NCBI GenBank assembly: GCA_937863905.1
Contig: CALMHV010000223.1
Coordinates: 1 to 15,010 of the forward strand
DNA: 15,010 bases
Reading direction: 5' to 3'
Origin: an uncultured Bacillota bacterium
GTDB lineage: Bacteria > Bacillota > Sulfobacillia > UBA995 > UBA9673
How positions within the stretch are numbered: the first letter of the stretch is position 1; each line of letters opens with the position of its first letter. Shown in pieces: positions 13,643-15,010 of the stretch. The translations under genes and the position numbers were made by a program. The notes under the pieces are model-generated. The model made no database searches, was not told the origin of the DNA, and was given only the letters and a program-made list of their open reading frames with translations.

Positions 13643-15010
13643 GTCCAGGGCGGCTGGCAGCGGAATGGCTTGAGGTGAGGGTGACCGTGGCGGTCGAGGC
13701 CGCCGAGGCGGTCGGCGAGGAATTGCGGCGCCTGGGAGCCCGAGGGTGCGCGTGGGAGGACCTTGGTCCGGACGCGGGCGCTCTCCGGGCTCTTGTCGCG
13801 TACTTCCCGGCCGGAGGTGAGGCCGGGAGGTCTCTGGCGGCAAGGCTGCCCGCCGACCTCCGGGCCTTCCTGGCCGCCCTGCCGGGCTGGGGCCTGGACC
13901 CGGGGCCGGCCGAGGTAGCGACCCGCCTCGCCCGCGCGACCGAATGGCAAGACCAGTGGAAGGCGTTCTTCCGGCCCACCCGGGTCGGGCGCCGTCTGGT
14001 CGTCCACCCGCCGTGGGAGCCGCCCGCCGCGATAGGCCCGGACGACATCCCCATCGTCATCGACCCCGGTCAGGCCTTCGGCACCGGAAACCACGCCACC
14101 ACCCGCGGGGCGCTGGAACTGCTCGAGGAGGTCCTGGATAGTCGCCGTTTGGCGGCGCCGGTAGTCGGTGCCGCGCCAACTGACACCGGCCCGTCACCCG
14201 TCTCGCGCGTTTTCGACCTCGGCACGGGCAGCGGCATCCTGGCCATTGCCGCCGCCAAGCTGGGGACCGCGAAAGTCCTCGCCGTAGACAACGACCCGGT
14301 TGCGGTCGAGGCGGCCGGCTGGAACGTGGCGGCCAATGGCGTGGCCGGGCGGGTCGAGGTCGCCCTGGGCGACCTGGGCGTGGTCCTGGCTTCCGGAGGG
14401 CCGGCCAGCCTCATCCTGGCCAACTTGACCACCGACCTCATCGTTTCGAGCCTGCCGGCCGTGTCGGCCGCGCTCGAGCCGGGCGGCGTCTTTGTGGCCG
14501 CCGGCATCGCGACCGGTGAAGCGGCGGAGCGTGCGGCCGAGGCGGCCCGTGCGGCGGGGCTGTCCGAGATCGACCGCCGGTCCGCGGAGAACTGGACGTC
14601 GTTCGCCTTCAGGAAGGGGCCGCGACCCCCCCGGGCCGGCTCACCTCGCGCCGTCTTCTACACCTTGGGCTGCAAGGCCAACCTGTACGACACATCCGGG
14701 CTGATGGACCAGTTCCGGCAGGAAGGCTGGCACGTGGACGCCGGGCACGAGGAGGAGCGGGAGGGGGCCGGTCCGGACGCCGACCTCTACGTCGTCAACT
14801 CCTGCGCCGTCACGACCCGGGCCGAGGGCAAGTCGAGGCAGCTTGTCCGGCGTCTCAAGCGGGAGCATCCCATGGCTTTGGTGGCTTTGGTCGGGTGCTA
14901 CCCCGAGGTCCACCGCGCCAGGCGGGACCAGGCCGCTCCCAAGGACGCCGCCGACCCCCAAGCCGCTCCCAAGGACGAAGCCGACCTCATCCTCGGTACG
15001 AGCGACCGCC
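13639..15010 (+). CDS. prmA: PrmA-MtaB fusion: ribosomal protein L11 methyltransferase joined to tRNA methylthiotransferase (3' partial)
   Basis: One uninterrupted frame (457 codons to the window end, no stop) encodes two enzymes. Residues 1 to about 328 are PrmA, which trimethylates ribosomal protein L11 using S-adenosylmethionine: an N-terminal recognition domain, DPGQAFGTGNHATT (142-155), SAM motif FDLGTGSG (192-199), AVDNDP (215-220) and ILANLTTD (259-266). About 18 extra residues precede the SAM motif. After a Pro/Gly/Arg linker (about 329-337), residues from about 338 match the N-terminal domain of MtaB-type radical-SAM methylthiotransferases, which make ms2t6A37 in tRNA: TLGCKAN with C345, VVNSCAVTT with C389 and LVGCYPE with C420, the three ligands of the auxiliary iron-sulfur cluster. 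The radical-SAM and TRAM domains would lie beyond the window. The ATG overlaps the preceding stop. In many Firmicutes prmA, rsmE and mtaB are separate genes; rsmE is absent here. Confidence 0.88.
   Translation, partial: MSPGRLAAEWLEVRVTVAVEAAEAVGEELRRLGARGCAWEDLGPDAGALRALVAYFPAGGEAGRSLAARLPADLRAFLAALPGWGLDPGPAEVATRLARATEWQDQWKAFFRPTRVGRRLVVHPPWEPPAAIGPDDIPIVIDPGQAFGTGNHATTRGALELLEEVLDSRRLAAPVVGAAPTDTGPSPVSRVFDLGTGSGILAIAAAKLGTAKVLAVDNDPVAVEAAGWNVAANGVAGRVEVALGDLGVVLASGGPASLILANLTTDLIVSSLPAVSAALEPGGVFVAAGIATGEAAERAAEAARAAGLSEIDRRSAENWTSFAFRKGPRPPRAGSPRAVFYTLGCKANLYDTSGLMDQFRQEGWHVDAGHEEEREGAGPDADLYVVNSCAVTTRAEGKSRQLVRRLKREHPMALVALVGCYPEVHRARRDQAAPKDAADPQAAPKDEADLILGTSDR
14650..15010 (+). other. 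mtaB: MtaB-type methylthiotransferase N-terminal domain within the fusion (partial)
   Basis: This marks the second module of the fused frame. It contains the three conserved cysteines of the methylthiotransferase domain and the closing DLILGTSDR segment just before the radical-SAM domain would start. No in-frame ATG, GTG or TTG lies between the last PrmA motifs and the domain's first strand; the nearest is a TTG at 14665, inside that strand. A Pro/Ala/Lys/Asp-rich loop (about residues 429-448) holds an imperfect duplication of QAAPKD. Confidence 0.82.

Noticed and set aside
1..15010. tRNA, rRNA, CRISPR array or insertion sequence
   Set aside because: No cloverleaf-like sequence, regularly spaced repeats, transposase motifs or terminal inverted repeats were found by eye.

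Overview
The window looks like a chromosomal segment from a GC-rich, spore-forming member of the Bacillota (Firmicutes). The evidence is a SpoIIP engulfment hydrolase, an HrcA repressor with a CIRCE operator, strong Shine-Dalgarno sequences, frequent GTG/TTG starts and heavy G/C use at third codon positions. Gene order is a rearranged form of the familiar Firmicutes heat-shock neighbourhood (rpsT, spoIIP, lepA, hemW, hrcA, grpE, dnaK, dnaJ, prmA, rsmE, mtaB). No rRNA, tRNA, CRISPR array, transposase or phage gene was seen.

Left part (1-2200): rpsT on the minus strand, then on the plus strand a small four-helix membrane protein of the phage-holin/YvlD type with a terminator-like hairpin, then spoIIP. 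Central part (2243-7122): a sigma-A-like promoter and a near-perfect CIRCE element lead into hrcA, a thermosome-like (Group III type) bacterial chaperonin, a nucleotidyltransferase-fold protein and dnaJ. The last three are tightly packed (a 4-base ATGA overlap, then 11 bases). grpE and dnaK, which normally lie between hrcA and dnaJ, are absent; the chaperonin and the nucleotidyltransferase occupy their place. All four genes are probably controlled by HrcA.

Right part (7156-13360): a cassette separates dnaJ from prmA. Two tandem M32 carboxypeptidases lie on the minus strand. They are divergent from a plus-strand unit made of a saccharopine-dehydrogenase-like oxidoreductase, an SCP2-like lipid-binding protein (ATGA overlap) and an APC-family amino acid permease. 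This suggests peptide and amino acid use, but substrates cannot be read from the sequence.

Right edge (13427-15010): a 71-residue protein of unknown function overlaps, by ATGA, a reading frame that encodes a complete PrmA (ribosomal protein L11 methyltransferase) and runs without a stop or a new start into the N-terminal domain of an MtaB-type tRNA methylthiotransferase. The frame continues past the window end. This apparent PrmA-MtaB fusion and the dnaK-less, chaperonin-bearing HrcA operon are the two most interesting items.
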